Shown in pieces: positions 51,170-61,333 of a stretch of 64,000 nt of DNA. Position 1 is the first letter of the stretch, and each line of letters starts with the position of its first letter. The stretch comes from Carboxylicivirga sediminis (lineage in GTDB: Bacteria; Bacteroidota; Bacteroidia; Bacteroidales; Marinilabiliaceae): NCBI RefSeq assembly GCF_018156225.1, contig NZ_JAGTAR010000019.1:1-64000 (forward strand), read 5' to 3'. The notes beneath the pieces were generated by a model. The model saw only the letters and a list, made by a program, of their open reading frames with translations, was not told the origin of the DNA and ran no database searches. Made by a program: the position numbers and the translations under genes.

Positions 51170-51200
51170 AAAGGCAAGCTTTTCGGCTTGCCTTTTGTTT
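51170..51200. terminator. Bidirectional terminator between fabD and acs
   Basis: AAAGGCAAGC (51170-51179) pairs with GCTTGCCTTT (51186-51195), followed by TGTTTT on the plus strand and an A/T-rich stretch on the other side. Confidence 0.8.
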
Positions 51201-51202
51201 TA

Positions 51203-53092
51203 TTAATCATCTAATGTACTTAAATCACCTTCATCTTCACCCAGCGCTCTCGCCTTTAGCACCCGACGCATAATTTTCCCACTCCGCGTCTTTGGCAGTG
51301 AGTCGGCAAAGATCACCTCTTCAGGACGGGCAATGGGCCCCATCACCTTAGCTACATGATCGAGGAGTTCCTTCGCTAATTCTTTGCTTCCTGTCAATCC
51401 AGCCTTAAGAATCACATACAGATGAATTCCACTTCCTTTTAATTCATGCGGTAAAGCAATGGCAGCTGCTTCCGCAACATCGGAGTGACTGACTGCTGCA
51501 CTCTCGATTTCTGCTGTTCCCAAACGGTAACCACTTACTTTTATCACATCATCACTTCGCCCGATAATCCAGAAATACCCATCCTCATCTTTTCGGGCCG
51601 AATCACCGGCATGATAATACTTCTGCTTCTCAAACTTTGACCAATAGGTTTCGTTATAACGGTTATCATCTCCCATAATGGTGCGAGCCATGCCAGGCCA
51701 CGGATTCTTAATGACAAGGGCTCCCACCTCATTGGCTGCTACATCATTCCCCTGCTCATCAACCACTCCTACCTCGTGCCCAAAGAACGGCTTTGTTGCT
51801 GAACCAGGTTTTAGTGGAGTAACAGGTAGCGGTGTAATCACGAATCCACCTGTTTCGGTTTGCCACCAGGTATCCATAATTGGGCACTTCTTCTTACCAA
51901 CCACTTCATGGTACCATCTCCATGCTTCAGGATTTATAGGCTCGCCAACAGAACCCAACAAGCGCAAAGAACTTATATCATGTCGGTTGACCCACGATTC
52001 GCCGTAGCGCATTAAGCCACGAATAGCCGTTGGGGATGTATACAACACAGTAATGCCATACTTATCAATCATGCGCCACCATCTATCAGGATAAGGATGA
52101 TTAGGCGCCCCTTCGTACATAAATATGGTAGAACCATTGATTAAAGGCCCATACACCATGTAACTGTGCCCCGTAATCCATCCCGGATCGGCGGCACACC
52201 ACCAACGATCTTCCGGTTTAATATCGAATACCATGCGATGCGTAGCTGAGGTATAAACACTGTAGCCGCCATGAGTATGAACCAGACCTTTTGGTTTGCC
52301 AGTTGAGCCAGAAGTGTATAACAAAAACAGCATATCTTCAGCATCCATCTGCTCTGTTTCGCACTTATGACTGGCAATGGGCAGGGCTTTCAGGTCGTGA
52401 TACCAGTAATCGCGGTCGTTCTCCATGTACACCTCCTCCCCAGTCCGTTTAACGGTAATACATACTTCCATGGTTGGCGACAGCTCCATGGCTTTATTAA
52501 CAATGTCTTTCAGGCGGGTTGGTTTACCCCTTCTGAAACCTCCATCGGCTGTAATCACCACACGGCTATTAGCAGCATTAATCCGTTCAGCCAAAGCTTC
52601 ATGACTGAATCCTCCGTATACAACACTATGAGCTGCCCCAATTTTAGCACAGGCGAGCATGGCGAATATCTGCTCTGGTATTTGTGGCATATAAATAGTG
52701 ACAATATCCCCTTTATGCACGCCCATTGCCTTGAGGATATTGGCAAACTCACACACCTCACGATTGAGTGCATGATAGGAATAAGTTTTCAGGTCGCCTG
52801 GCTCACCTTCCCATATAAAAGCCAGTTTGTTACGATTAGCCGTCTTGAGGTGGCGGTCTATAGCATTTTGGATGATATTGGTTTTACCCCCGGTAAACCA
52901 TTTATAAAACGGATGATTAGAGTCATCCAGTACTTTATCCCATGGCTTATACCATTCAAGTCGCTTGGCCTCTTCAGCCCAAAAGCCTTCCCTGTTTTTA
53001 ATCGATTCATGGTATAAATCATCATACGATTTAACGGTGGCATAATCCATCACCTCCTGCGACGGATATACGAAATCTTTTGAGTCCATCAT
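51203..53092 (-). CDS. acs: Acetyl-CoA synthetase
   Basis: 629 residues of the AMP-forming ligase family. The P-loop LLYTSGSTGKPKGLVHTHGGY, the WWQTETGG motif, and the acetylatable Lys in PKTRSGKIMRRVLKA are all visible. It activates acetate (possibly propionate) to acyl-CoA. It is convergent with fabD and ends on a shared terminator. Confidence 0.92.
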   Translation of the reverse strand: MMDSKDFVYPSQEVMDYATVKSYDDLYHESIKNREGFWAEEAKRLEWYKPWDKVLDDSNHPFYKWFTGGKTNIIQNAIDRHLKTANRNKLAFIWEGEPGDLKTYSYHALNREVCEFANILKAMGVHKGDIVTIYMPQIPEQIFAMLACAKIGAAHSVVYGGFSHEALAERINAANSRVVITADGGFRRGKPTRLKDIVNKAMELSPTMEVCITVKRTGEEVYMENDRDYWYHDLKALPIASHKCETEQMDAEDMLFLLYTSGSTGKPKGLVHTHGGYSVYTSATHRMVFDIKPEDRWWCAADPGWITGHSYMVYGPLINGSTIFMYEGAPNHPYPDRWWRMIDKYGITVLYTSPTAIRGLMRYGESWVNRHDISSLRLLGSVGEPINPEAWRWYHEVVGKKKCPIMDTWWQTETGGFVITPLPVTPLKPGSATKPFFGHEVGVVDEQGNDVAANEVGALVIKNPWPGMARTIMGDDNRYNETYWSKFEKQKYYHAGDSARKDEDGYFWIIGRSDDVIKVSGYRLGTAEIESAAVSHSDVAEAAAIALPHELKGSGIHLYVILKAGLTGSKELAKELLDHVAKVMGPIARPEEVIFADSLPKTRSGKIMRRVLKARALGEDEGDLSTLDD

Positions 53093-53202
53093 AAAACTTC
53101 AGCTTATCTCTTTTGGTTAATAATGTGATTGTCACCAAGATATAAATTGAAAATTTTATTTACAATATTTTCAGACTCTTTATTCTTAATAGCATTCATA
53201 AG

Positions 53203-53224
53203 AAAAGCCTTTAATAAGGCTTTT
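53203..53224 (-). terminator. Terminator of the PEP/pyruvate-binding gene
   Basis: AAAAGCCTT and AAGGCTTTT form a 9-bp stem with a 4-base loop; T residues follow on the minus strand. Confidence 0.75.
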
Positions 53225-53229
53225 CGCTA

Positions 53230-56226
53230 CTATTCAGCTTTGTTGTTATCGTTCATCACAATAGCTGCCTTTTGCTTTTTACCATCCATCAGTATGGTTA
53301 GTGGCTGCTCAAACTCCACATGACGGAAATATTGTGTCTCTCTGACAAGCTTCTGCTGCTTGAGGGCATCCAGATTAACAAATTGTTCTTCGCTATTATG
53401 GTGTACACTAAAATAGCCCACATTCATTGAGGTAACATTGTGGAAGAAGTGTGAACCAAGCGAAGCATCCAATGGAAAGTTGGGCAATCCCATTTCCACA
53501 ATAACCCGGGCATGCGAGATTTGCGACCAAAATACAGGAATTCCCGTAAAGCGATCACGGGTTCCCCACCGGCCCGGACCAATCAGCACATATTCCTTAC
53601 CCTGCTCCTCAAAATACTGATTAATAGCCGCCATTTCAGCACCCATTTCGGCCGTTTTAGTCCGATCAAATACATCAATATTCATGTACACCACGTCTTT
53701 AATGTGGTTAAGTCGACCGTTCCCCATGCCTTTAATCGATTGCAGCACCAACTGACTACTATCTACCTCATCAAAATTAATATTAGTAGTATTCTCGATA
53801 CGTATCAGTGGTTTAATTTGCAGCAGATAGAGAGTTGGCAAGTTACGTCGTCCCGGTTCAAGGTCAACAGCAAACTCAATTTCAACAGGTGCTCCCATGG
53901 CTTCTTTGAAGAAGCGCAGGAGCATATCGAGCGTTTGCGAAAGCGGAATATAATCGTACTTGAGAATGTTGGAGAAGTTAACCACACGAGGACCCCGCTT
54001 TGAGAAGTCATTCACCATGCGATCGTAGTTATAGTCGTACACCGTGGCACAATGCTTCAGGTTGCCATCCTCTTCTGCCTCTTTGATGGCGAGCTTAACG
54101 ATAGCAGCATCTTCACCTCCTTTTTCAAGACAGAAATCTGTTTTATCCAAATCAAGCGCATAAAAGTAGGCCTGCGAATCTTTAATCTGATCCTGAATGG
54201 AATTAAGCTCCAGCTTAGGGTGCTTGGGGCAAAAACGATAAGCCTTTTCACCTCCCACCACATATTTACCTAAGCCAACAGCCAATACTGCAAAGCCATC
54301 CTCGGGCTTCATATACGAAAACGGATAATAGTTGTAGGACTGCGCCACCCCACTAATATTAGGATAGAAGCGATCGCCCACCTTGCCGCCTACAACTTCC
54401 TGAATGATGACAGCCATCTTCTCCTCTTCAATCTTATAGTTGACCGCATCAAAATAGGCTTTGGCAGGATCGCTGAACATGGATGCATACACTAACTTAA
54501 CAGCGGTACATAGCTGACGGAATCGTTCGTTAACATCAGGATGATTGTTGGGCACCATAAACGTGGCATAGACGCCGGCAAAGGGCTGCAACAAGCTATC
54601 TTCGAACAAGCCCGATGATCGAACGGCCAGTGGCTGATCCATCACTTCAACATATTGCATTAGCTTTTCATTGACCTCATCGCTCAGCTCCGACTTTAAG
54701 AACAATTCTTTGATGGCCTCGTAATCGCGGCCAATAAAGGCAGGCGTATAGAGGTTATTTTTTTCGATAAAGTGCGTGAACTCACCGGCTCCTATAATAG
54801 TTGTTGAGGGAATTCGGATATTTATATCGTCGATGATATTGTCAAAATTGATGTTCTCAATAAAGTTACTGAGGAATGCCACACCACGCCCCTTCCCTCC
54901 GAACGAACCTTCGCCAATGCGCACGATATACCGACAGCTTTTCACCATCTCCTTATCAAACATCACCACCTTACCTCTCAGGCGCTCCAAACGCACATCC
55001 TCAAATATCTCTAATATGGCATGACGCAGCTTGTTAGAGCTTTCGAAATCCTCGATGCGATAGGGGCGTAGTCGCTTGGCGATGGTAATCTCACCGCGAG
55101 CCATCAGCCAGGTGGATATACCATTGCGGCGGGCATGATACAGCAATGATTCGGGCGTCACCTCTTCGATGCATTCCACAAACTCCTTAAGATTGCGAGC
55201 TACCGCCACTTTAGCCCCTCGTGTATTTTTAAACACAAAATTACCAAATCCCAGCTTCTGATGAATGAAATTATAGATATCCAGAGATAAGCTATCGGAG
55301 TTCTTATCAATAAAATCGGAGTTGATGGCTTCGGCCCTCAGGGCATTAGCCGGGTCAGATGACTGTAGCAGTGTAGGTATAATCGTTTTCGATTTAACAT
55401 ACTTGATAAGTTCTACGCCAGCGTCTTCATCTTCCTTGCCGTTACGTGCATATTTTACATCAGAAATAACACAAATAAGGTTATCGAGGTATTTATCCAC
55501 AATCTCCACTGCATCCTCATAGTTACTGACCAGCAAAATTTTTGGTCGCACCCGCATCTTCATGATCTTATGCAACTGGTCGCTCGACTCTTCGGCCAAT
55601 ATGGCCTGCGTCTGACTCATGATAATGGAGTACAACAGCGGCAGGTAGCGGGTGTAATACTTCTGTGAGTCTTCTACCAGCAGGATGACACGCACATCGC
55701 CCACCTTCACATCCTTCTCCACGTTCATCTTGTCCTCCACATACTTGATCATGGCCAGAAACACGCGCGAATCACCATTCCACACAAATACCTTATCGAT
55801 GTGCTCGATGTTACCACTGCCTTCGTCGAAAAACTTCAGGTCTGCATTATTATTCACCATCAGCAAGATAGGCACCTCAGGCTGAATCTCCTTAAGGCGG
55901 GCACTCATTTGCAAAGGCAACTGTTTATCGAGGCCTGCCATTACTATAATCATATCAAACTCACGATCCTGCATCAGCTCCTCGGCCTCATCAATGGTAG
56001 CTACACTGGAGATGCGAGGCGCCGTAAAGAGGTTAAGCTGCAGGTATTCGCCAAAAATCTTATCGAAAAAGCGGCCCTCGCGTACAATACTGTATGAATC
56101 GTAATGGTTGGCAATCAGCAATACCTCACGTACCTTAAAGGACATCAGCTCCTGAAAGATATCGCGGTCGGTGCGTTTGCGGTTATATATGGTAGATAAT
56201 GTTAACTCGTCGATGTTGTTGTTCAT
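53230..56226 (-). CDS. Receiver-like plus PEP/pyruvate-binding (PPDK N-terminal) protein
   Basis: About 998 residues from MNNNIDEL at 56226. The first third contains two receiver-like alpha/beta units (around 30-170, EFDMIIVMAGLDKQLP; and 180-330, VRVILLVEDSQKYYTRYLPLLYSI). The PPDK N-terminal ATP-grasp part follows from about 440, with QPLAVRSSGLFEDSLLQPFAGVYATF and LPTLYLLQIKPLI. No phospho-His swivelling domain and no PEP-binding TIM barrel are present, so it cannot be a complete PPDK or PEP synthase. Its partner and reaction are unknown; it may be a nucleotide-driven kinase or regulator. Confidence 0.82.
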   Translation of the reverse strand: MNNNIDELTLSTIYNRKRTDRDIFQELMSFKVREVLLIANHYDSYSIVREGRFFDKIFGEYLQLNLFTAPRISSVATIDEAEELMQDREFDMIIVMAGLDKQLPLQMSARLKEIQPEVPILLMVNNNADLKFFDEGSGNIEHIDKVFVWNGDSRVFLAMIKYVEDKMNVEKDVKVGDVRVILLVEDSQKYYTRYLPLLYSIIMSQTQAILAEESSDQLHKIMKMRVRPKILLVSNYEDAVEIVDKYLDNLICVISDVKYARNGKEDEDAGVELIKYVKSKTIIPTLLQSSDPANALRAEAINSDFIDKNSDSLSLDIYNFIHQKLGFGNFVFKNTRGAKVAVARNLKEFVECIEEVTPESLLYHARRNGISTWLMARGEITIAKRLRPYRIEDFESSNKLRHAILEIFEDVRLERLRGKVVMFDKEMVKSCRYIVRIGEGSFGGKGRGVAFLSNFIENINFDNIIDDINIRIPSTTIIGAGEFTHFIEKNNLYTPAFIGRDYEAIKELFLKSELSDEVNEKLMQYVEVMDQPLAVRSSGLFEDSLLQPFAGVYATFMVPNNHPDVNERFRQLCTAVKLVYASMFSDPAKAYFDAVNYKIEEEKMAVIIQEVVGGKVGDRFYPNISGVAQSYNYYPFSYMKPEDGFAVLAVGLGKYVVGGEKAYRFCPKHPKLELNSIQDQIKDSQAYFYALDLDKTDFCLEKGGEDAAIVKLAIKEAEEDGNLKHCATVYDYNYDRMVNDFSKRGPRVVNFSNILKYDYIPLSQTLDMLLRFFKEAMGAPVEIEFAVDLEPGRRNLPTLYLLQIKPLIRIENTTNINFDEVDSSQLVLQSIKGMGNGRLNHIKDVVYMNIDVFDRTKTAEMGAEMAAINQYFEEQGKEYVLIGPGRWGTRDRFTGIPVFWSQISHARVIVEMGLPNFPLDASLGSHFFHNVTSMNVGYFSVHHNSEEQFVNLDALKQQKLVRETQYFRHVEFEQPLTILMDGKKQKAAIVMNDNNKAE

Positions 56227-56434
56227 TGGGCAGATACTAGACAATTATAAATTAGCTTGCTAAACTCTTAAAACAAAGAAGAGCAAATTAAGTTAAAATT
56301 GTTGGCATGGGAAGAAAAGCGAGGTGATTTTGGTCAATGAGGGGCTATGCTGTGCAGCAGGCATTGTCCTTGCCGTGCCACAAGTCACGTATTTCCAGAA
56401 AATGCATAAAACGTGATTAGCAACTGTAGTTTGC

Positions 56435-57073
56435 TTAATGAATAAAATGATCCTTTCGCAGACGATTGGCAACACGACGTGAGAAGTAGTTATTTAAGGT
56501 GTCATACCCAGCATATACACCATTCACAACAATTTCACTTATCCATTTATAATTGTCTAAATCATTGACATCGTACAAATAAACATTGTAGCTTGAATTG
56601 GGTTCTTCACGCTCATTTGTCACAGAACTATTCTCGTAATAGGTGGTGACATATTTAGAGCTTGTCCAGTAATCATCCAAGTTTATGACTAAAATAGCTT
56701 CACAGCCCGAACGTTTTAATTGGTTTTTAAATTGTTCGTAAGTATAATCTTCATCGGGCAAAAAAGCTTCCGTCGATTTTATTATACGCGGAAAACCACC
56801 CGGACTTATATTACGCTCCAGTGACTTCTCGAGCTGCTTGCGGAATTTGAGATAAGAAATATCATTAAAATTACCACGTACATTATTGTAGTAGTTTTCC
56901 TCAGTGAATCCTTTAAAATTATTGCCTGTGGTAAATACAAGCATCATTGATGAATAGGGACGCTGGGCAGGGCTTTTAACAATAGACGTAATGGATGATG
57001 AAGCACAACTGGTTAATAATACAGCTAATAAATGAAGAAGAACTAATCGTTGAGGCAAGGTATTACAATTCAT
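56435..57073 (-). CDS. Unknown lipoprotein (212 residues)
   Basis: The start at 57073 (MNCNTLPQRLVLLHLL) gives a lipoprotein signal with lipobox LTSC; the ATG at 57112 is less likely. The mature part is alpha/beta, with SSMMLVFTTGNNF, YEQFKNQLKRSGCEAILVINLDDY and YNVYLYDVNDLDNYKW, similar in feel to DUF4136-type lipoproteins, but I cannot name it. It is monocistronic. Confidence 0.65.
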   Translation of the reverse strand: MNCNTLPQRLVLLHLLAVLLTSCASSSITSIVKSPAQRPYSSMMLVFTTGNNFKGFTEENYYNNVRGNFNDISYLKFRKQLEKSLERNISPGGFPRIIKSTEAFLPDEDYTYEQFKNQLKRSGCEAILVINLDDYWTSSKYVTTYYENSSVTNEREEPNSSYNVYLYDVNDLDNYKWISEIVVNGVYAGYDTLNNYFSRRVANRLRKDHFIH

Positions 57074-57504
57074 AACTTTCAATATTACATGAGGTGTTAT
57101 ACCGGTTACCATTCAAAATGCGCCTTTAGTTCATTTCACTCCTAAAGTCACTTTGAATATGTATCGGCATTATACCAGCACATTTTATTACTTATATGGT
57201 ATTACTTCCTTAGAACATCTGTCCAAAGGCAATTAGTAATTATGTTTTATGAAAGCTTTCAGATATTAGACAAACCCGATGGGGCTTGCACGTATCTAAT
57301 ACCAAATGAATAACAAAATGATTGATAAAGCATTTTGCTTATATCATGGGTTAATGCCGAAACAGAATCACAGATTGATTTTTAATCAATCGTTTTGATT
57401 CGTAATCGGTATAACCATCGAAATCACATTTGATATTTAGTAAAAAACAAGCCCATCAGCATAACATACTGACGGGCTACTCTAACAACAAATATCAACT
57501 ACCA
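57074..57504. other. Intergenic spacer with palindromes
   Basis: No gene seen. GATTGATT-TTT-AATCAATC (57373-57391) is a perfect palindrome. A looser stem ATTAGA-TCTAAT (about 57275-57299) with an inner CCC/GGG pair lies upstream. The curlin-gene terminator is at 57442-57478. Confidence 0.5.
57442..57478 (-). terminator. Terminator of the curlin-repeat gene
   Basis: AGCCCGTCAG and CTGATGGGCT form a 10-bp stem with one mismatch on the minus strand, followed by TTGTTTTTT. Confidence 0.75.
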
Positions 57505-58821
57505 TTATTGCATTACAACCGATACATTCTGATTACCTTGCTGAATAACAACGGATGCATCGTTACTACCGTGCTGCTGTATCAGCGCTCTGTTCATGTT
57601 ACCTTGCTGACTAACAAAAGATGATAAGTGAGATCCCTGCATTTCAGTAACAGCGCGATTGCCTTGTCCGTTTTGATTTACAACAACCAGGTCATGGCCA
57701 CCCGAATGGTCAACCCTTGCTACATTAGAGCTGCCAGACTGCCCAAGATATATACTTGAATGACCACCATTTGACTCCACAACACCCCGGTTGTCTTCTC
57801 CATGTTGGCGCACCCTTACCACACCATGACCTCCTTTACGGTCGATACGTGCCACATTACCGCTTCCTGATTGATTGGCTGTAGCTGTGCTATGTCCCCC
57901 TTTTGAGAGAATAACGGCCCGGTTGCCATCACCCGATTGCCTTACTGCAGCTGCACTATGTGCGCCCTTCTGATCAATCGAAGCGGCATTACCTGTTCCA
58001 TTCTGTGCAACGCCGGCAGTTAGCTGGTTGCCCTGCTGGGCTACCTTTGCAAAGTTATTATCTCCAGCCTGACGAATACGTACTAAGTGGCCCGAACTTC
58101 CACCCTGGCTTGCAGAAGCCCTGTTATCATGACCGTTTTGATTTATTCGGGCAGTGTATTCCTGTCCTTTGCCCTGCTTAATATTGGCCCGGTTACCATT
58201 ACCATTTTGTGCTATTACAGCAGTTCCTCCATGCGATCCGGTCTGAATCTTCGCCCAGTTATCCATACCATGCTGCGCAATAAAAGCAGTATTATTGCTT
58301 GCTCCTTTATGCCCATCTCCATGCTCTCCATCTTCATGAGAAGAACCTCCTTTATCACCTTTGCCGCATTGACCACCATCGTGCCCTTCATCGTGGCTGT
58401 CGTCATGCTCATCAATGCTACTGCTTTGTTCGATTGCTGCCATATTCAAAGAACCTGTCTGTACAATTCTGGCTGTGCTATTGGCAATGCTTTGCAGGGT
58501 ACCTTGCTTAATAACTGCCCTTGAACCTGCACCGCTCTGGTCAATTACAGCACGTACACTGTTAACGCCCATATCAGGCATACTACCTTGGTGAATTCCA
58601 GCTTTATTGCCAGAACCATTCTGCCTGACAACTGCCACATTACGCTCAGCTGCAGCTGTGGCATTACTCATCTGATTCACCCTTGAGAGGTTACCTGTTC
58701 CGGTTTGATCAACTAACGACCTGTTATAGTCTCCTTCCTGGTTGGTAACAGCTGTATTTTGTGCCATCACCATTGATGAACATACTAGAAGTCCAATCAA
58801 CAATTTCATTTTTGTTCTCAT
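57505..58821 (-). CDS. Secreted curlin-repeat (CsgA/B-like) amyloid candidate with His-rich insert
   Basis: 438 residues. A signal peptide (1-20, ending VMA) precedes about twenty curlin-type strands of pattern Q-x-G-x-x-N-x-A-x-I/V-x-Q, for example RQNGSGNKAGIHQG and AQNGNGNRANIKQG, the strand-turn-strand unit of functional amyloids. Residues 137-173 break the pattern with a His/Asp/Gly-rich run (DEHDDSHDEGHDGG) and one Cys (152), probably a metal-binding or flexible linker. No csgD, E, F or G is adjacent, so export must rely on genes elsewhere. It is longer than E. coli CsgA (about 150 residues). Confidence 0.82.
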   Translation of the reverse strand: MRTKMKLLIGLLVCSSMVMAQNTAVTNQEGDYNRSLVDQTGTGNLSRVNQMSNATAAAERNVAVVRQNGSGNKAGIHQGSMPDMGVNSVRAVIDQSGAGSRAVIKQGTLQSIANSTARIVQTGSLNMAAIEQSSSIDEHDDSHDEGHDGGQCGKGDKGGSSHEDGEHGDGHKGASNNTAFIAQHGMDNWAKIQTGSHGGTAVIAQNGNGNRANIKQGKGQEYTARINQNGHDNRASASQGGSSGHLVRIRQAGDNNFAKVAQQGNQLTAGVAQNGTGNAASIDQKGAHSAAAVRQSGDGNRAVILSKGGHSTATANQSGSGNVARIDRKGGHGVVRVRQHGEDNRGVVESNGGHSSIYLGQSGSSNVARVDHSGGHDLVVVNQNGQGNRAVTEMQGSHLSSFVSQQGNMNRALIQQHGSNDASVVIQQGNQNVSVVMQ

Positions 58822-59021
58822 AGTGAAAGTTTAGAAATTACGATACCAGCCCCACACATCATTAACAAACAGCAAGTTAGAGCCAATAATTTCCAAATTC
58901 AATTCTCTCATTCTCAATGGTTCCTAAAAAGTGACGAACACCTTCCAGAATTACATGAACAAAACCATATCGTAGACTAAGGTACTGAAAATCATTTAGG
59001 TACATTATTACCAAATAATAA

Positions 59022-60149
59022 TTACAACATTTCCTTGGTACTCGGCAAGCGGTTATTAAACGGATCTTTACGTATAGCAGCTTTAATAGCTTTGGCCAGG
59101 GCTTTAAAGATGCCCTCGATCTTGTGATGCTCGTTTTTTCCTTCGGCCTTAATGTTCAGGTTGCAGGCGGCAGCATCGGAGAAGCTCTTGAAGAAGTGGT
59201 AAAACATTTCGGTAGGCATGTCGCCAATCATCTCGCGCTTGAAGTCGGCCTCCCACACCAGCCATGAGCGACCACCAAAATCTAGCGCCACCTGTGCCAG
59301 ACAGTCGTCCATGGGCAGGCAGAAACCATAGCGTTCAATACCTCGCTTATCGCCCAATGCCTTTTTGATAGCCTCGCCCAGCACAATAGCCGTATCCTCA
59401 ATGGTGTGATGCTCATCGACATGCAGATCGCCATCCACCTTCACCGACAGGTCGCAGCCCGAGTGACGACCAATCTGCTCCAGCATATGGTCGAAAAAAT
59501 GAAGACCCGTATGGATATTGCACAGGCCTTTCCCATCCAGGTTGATGGACACAGTGATTTTTGTTTCAGCTGTGTTACGTTCCACAGTAGCGGTGCGCTC
59601 CGTTGCAAATAGGTGTTGCGTCACATCGGCCCAGCTGGTACTACAGAGCGAACAAACTTCGATCAATCCGCCAGCCTCCAGCTCCTTGGCAGCTACATCA
59701 GATTCCTTCAGGTAGATGGCTTTACATCCCAGATTTTTAGCCAACTCTACATCGGTCAGCCGGTCGCCAATCACATATGAATTGGCCAGGTCGTAATCGC
59801 CCTCCATGTATTTCGTGAGTAGGCCGGTGCGTGGTTTACGTGTGGGGGCATTCTCTTCAGGAAAAGAGCGGTCGACAAGTATATCGGCAAACACAATGCC
59901 TTCGTTTTCGAGTGTTTGAAGCATTTTATTCTGTGCCGGCCAAAAGGTTTCTTCGGGAAATGAGTCGGTCCCCAGCCCGTCCTGGTTGGTCACCATCACC
60001 AGCTCAAAATCGAGCTGCTCAACAATAGTTGACAGGTTCTTAAACACGCCTGGGTAGAACTCCAGCTTTTCGAGACTATCCACCTGGAAGTTCACTGGCG
60101 GTTCTATTATTAAGGTGCCATCACGGTCTATAAAAAGTAGTTTCTTCAT
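59022..60149 (-). CDS. hisB: Bifunctional histidinol phosphatase/IGP dehydratase
   Basis: 375 residues. Residues 1-165 are a HAD phosphatase (FIDRDGTL nucleophile region; a CSLCS zinc-type stretch near 166). Residues about 185-375 are imidazoleglycerol-phosphate dehydratase, with [36 protein letters not shown] and NEHHKIEG metal-His motifs. It does steps 6 and 8 of histidine synthesis, the fused form known from E. coli. It is the last visible gene of the his cluster. Confidence 0.95.
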   Translation of the reverse strand: MKKLLFIDRDGTLIIEPPVNFQVDSLEKLEFYPGVFKNLSTIVEQLDFELVMVTNQDGLGTDSFPEETFWPAQNKMLQTLENEGIVFADILVDRSFPEENAPTRKPRTGLLTKYMEGDYDLANSYVIGDRLTDVELAKNLGCKAIYLKESDVAAKELEAGGLIEVCSLCSTSWADVTQHLFATERTATVERNTAETKITVSINLDGKGLCNIHTGLHFFDHMLEQIGRHSGCDLSVKVDGDLHVDEHHTIEDTAIVLGEAIKKALGDKRGIERYGFCLPMDDCLAQVALDFGGRSWLVWEADFKREMIGDMPTEMFYHFFKSFSDAAACNLNIKAEGKNEHHKIEGIFKALAKAIKAAIRKDPFNNRLPSTKEML

Positions 60150-60202
60150 GCTTATTAGCTTATGGCTGCCTGCAGATAGCTATATGCAGCCTGGTTGTTA
60201 TT

Positions 60203-60276
60203 CGCAGCCGCACGAATCCCTTCATGTGGCTAATCGATTTAAGTATTTACCACACGAGAGGACTCGTGCGGCTGCG
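60203..60276. repeat. Long hairpin repeat (REP-like), copy 2
   Basis: Arms 60203-60229 and 60250-60276 are 27 bases each and pair at 23 positions, the rest mostly G-U compatible, with a 20-base loop. The second arm, inverted, is 24 of 27 identical to the first arm of copy 1 (15683-15709). The rest of 60150-60421 has AGCTTATGGC-type words and a CCCCAAGGGG palindrome, and no gene. Confidence 0.75.
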
Positions 60277-60421
60277 TCAGAAAAGGGGGCAAATATTCAG
60301 GATGATTCCCCCATCACCTTCGTCACTTCCCCAAGGGGAAGGTTAGCTCTGTCATTCTCTCGGGCAATACAGGATAATTGACCTCAGTAACTGCGATGGT
60401 CGAATCCCTTCACCACTAAGG

Positions 60422-61321
60422 TTACTTCATCACATTCGATTTCAACCACACGCCAAGGTATTGCGTCCAATACGCTACCGGGCGTTTCGCATCAAAACCA
60501 AAACCATGCCCGCCAATGGGCAAAATCACCTTGGTCACATCCCCGCCATTTTCAAATAAGTTATTCGCATACCTGTATGTATTCTCAACAGGTACGGCAT
60601 TATCGTCGAGCGAATGCACCAACAAGGTTACCGGCGTTTGTTCACTCACTTGCTTCTCCAACGAGAAATACTCAACCATGTCCTGTTCAGGTGCATCACC
60701 AATCAGGTTCTGACGACTTCCTATGTGGGTGCAGGTTGTGTCCATGCTGATCACAGGATACATCAATACCGAGAAATCGGGCCGCACCTCTTCCGAAGTC
60801 CTCTCCTTATCAACCGGCTTGGTAAACAAAGTAGATGCCGATGCCGCCAGGTGACCGCCGGCAGAGAAACCTATAATGCCTACTCGTGTTGGATCAATAT
60901 CAAATTCTTTAGCACGCGAGCGAACCAGGTAGATAGCTTGCTGCGCATCCATCAATGGCACAAAAGCCGGGTTATCAAATAAGTCGTCATCGGGCAAGCG
61001 GTATTTTAACACAAAGGCTTCAAATCCCTGCTGATTAAACCACTCAGCTGCCATAAAGCCTTCATGATCGATGGCTTCGAGTGCATAGCCGCCACCGGGA
61101 ACAATGATGATAGCAGGCCTGGCCTCACTTCCCTTTGCCGGGTAATGATACAACTGCGGAACGGTTACCCGCGATACACGGTAATCGACATTTTGCTCTT
61201 CAACTTCAAGGCCTTTGCTAAAGGGCACACTACCCTCCCAGAGGTCAATAACCTGCTTCTGACTAAACATTTGGAACACACTCAAAACTAATAAACCGAT
61301 TACAAACAGACTGTTTTTCAT
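60422..61321 (-). CDS. Secreted alpha/beta hydrolase inside the his cluster
   Basis: 299 residues. The signal peptide MKNSLFVIGLLVLSVFQMFS precedes an esterase fold: oxyanion HGG-like segment VPGGGYALEAIDHEG, nucleophile GFSAGGHLAAS, and later Asp in SLDDNAVPV and His in GGHGFG. Relatives include acetyl-xylan and other carbohydrate esterases. Its place between hisC and hisB is odd, as no histidine role is expected; it starts 12 bases after hisC ends, so it is probably read with the operon. Confidence 0.82.
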   Translation of the reverse strand: MKNSLFVIGLLVLSVFQMFSQKQVIDLWEGSVPFSKGLEVEEQNVDYRVSRVTVPQLYHYPAKGSEARPAIIIVPGGGYALEAIDHEGFMAAEWFNQQGFEAFVLKYRLPDDDLFDNPAFVPLMDAQQAIYLVRSRAKEFDIDPTRVGIIGFSAGGHLAASASTLFTKPVDKERTSEEVRPDFSVLMYPVISMDTTCTHIGSRQNLIGDAPEQDMVEYFSLEKQVSEQTPVTLLVHSLDDNAVPVENTYRYANNLFENGGDVTKVILPIGGHGFGFDAKRPVAYWTQYLGVWLKSNVMK

Positions 61322-61333
61322 TGAATTAAGATA

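Noticed and set aside
52367-53017. 216-residue plus-strand frame opposite acs
   Set aside because: Complement of a strongly conserved gene; no independent evidence of coding.
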